Assembly (NCBI GenBank): GCA_963700475.1
Contig: CAVOXR010000009.1
Location: 372,001 to 436,000 of the forward strand
From: Prado023 sp963700475
GTDB taxonomy: Bacteria > Actinomycetota > Actinomycetes > S36-B12 > CAIYMF01
DNA length: 64,000 nt
Reading direction: 5' to 3'
The first letter of the stretch is position 1; each line of letters opens with the position of its first letter. The notes beneath the pieces are model-generated. The model did no database searches. It saw only the letters and a program-made list of their open reading frames with translations, and had not been told where the DNA came from. Made by a program: the position numbers and the translations under genes. This document shows positions 63,726 to 64,000 of the stretch, in pieces.

Positions 63726-64000
63726 ATGACCGACCAGACGGGAGCGACCGACCGCACCGCGTTCACCCGCAAGCCGGATCGCGGGTCGCACGACCTCACC
63801 GAGGCACGTGCCGTCCTCGCCGAGGCGCTCATCGGCCACCTCGGCTCGGTGGATGCCAGCGGGAGCCCGGTCGTCCTGCCGGTCGCGATCGCGCTGGACC
63901 CCGATGCCGACCGGGTGCTGTTCCACGGCTCGACCGGGGCGGGCATGTTCCGGCGCCTGGCTGCGGGGGCACCAGCGTGCCTGACGGTCACCCACCTCGA
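63726..64000 (+). CDS. Pyridoxamine 5'-phosphate oxidase-like flavin-binding protein, cut by window edge
   Basis: The visible 91 codons begin MTDQTGATDRTAFTRKPDRG and continue AVLAEALIGHLGSVDASGSP, VVLPVAIALDPDADRVLFHG and STGAGMFRRLAAGAPACLTV. This is the split-barrel FMN-binding fold of the PNPOx-like superfamily (H-L-G-x-V-D-x-x-G-x-P-x-V-L-P then V-L-F-H-G-S). It starts 3 bases after the aminotransferase stop, so it belongs to the same operon. These proteins may act on PLP or as flavin reductases; the function here is unknown. Confidence 0.85.
   Translation, partial: MTDQTGATDRTAFTRKPDRGSHDLTEARAVLAEALIGHLGSVDASGSPVVLPVAIALDPDADRVLFHGSTGAGMFRRLAAGAPACLTVTHL

Overview
The window is high-GC chromosomal DNA of an actinobacterium. 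Lineage markers are a proteasome ATPase (Arc/Mpa) with its usual TrmI, RecB-like and M50 neighbours, the mycothiol enzyme MshC, a DUF222/HNH protein, PPi-dependent PEP carboxykinase and many GTG starts. PPi-PEPCK together with a large polyamine locus would fit the Propionibacteriales or a related group, but the genus cannot be fixed from sequence alone. No tRNA, rRNA, CRISPR array, prophage or insertion sequence was seen.

Layout. 1-4200: proteasome-linked block (arc, trmI, M50/CBS protease, RecB-type nuclease). 4200-12000: FtsX-type ABC exporter, HAD phosphatase, cobalamin-dependent methionine synthase with a possibly structured leader. 12250-16055: translationally coupled carbohydrate cassette (GT4 glycosyltransferase, predicted alpha/alpha-barrel protein, GH130 enzyme). 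16100-19630: small and secreted proteins, two of them damaged, then a DUF222/HNH protein. 19900-27740: pgi, mshC, SURF1, proS and a GNAT enzyme. 27760-33613: dxr-rseP-TSUP permease-ispG-GTPase operon. 33804-37191: PPi-PEPCK. 37396-64000: an extended polyamine/GABA catabolism region.

How the polyamine region works (inferred from families and context). PotDABC imports putrescine or spermidine. A class III aminotransferase (62322) or an FAD-dependent amine oxidase (48038) makes the aminoaldehyde. PatD/PuuC-type dehydrogenases (55613, 60182) make GABA. GabT (39069) and a further aldehyde dehydrogenase (37396) feed succinate to the TCA cycle. PPi-PEPCK nearby could connect C4 acids to PEP. Candidate regulators are an AsnC/Lrp protein (61841) and a cysteine-rich MarR protein (42091) with a two-site operator. 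A saccharopine/carboxynorspermidine dehydrogenase-like enzyme (40767) may belong to the same metabolism.

Data quality. At least a dozen otherwise well-conserved genes are interrupted by single-base frameshifts. Nearly all are +1, most often an extra G (or C on the other strand) in a short G run before C. Two stretches, about 16850-17200 and 42850-43300, carry many such shifts. The pattern looks more like consensus error than gene decay. Affected genes are listed over their full repaired span with the likely site of the shift.
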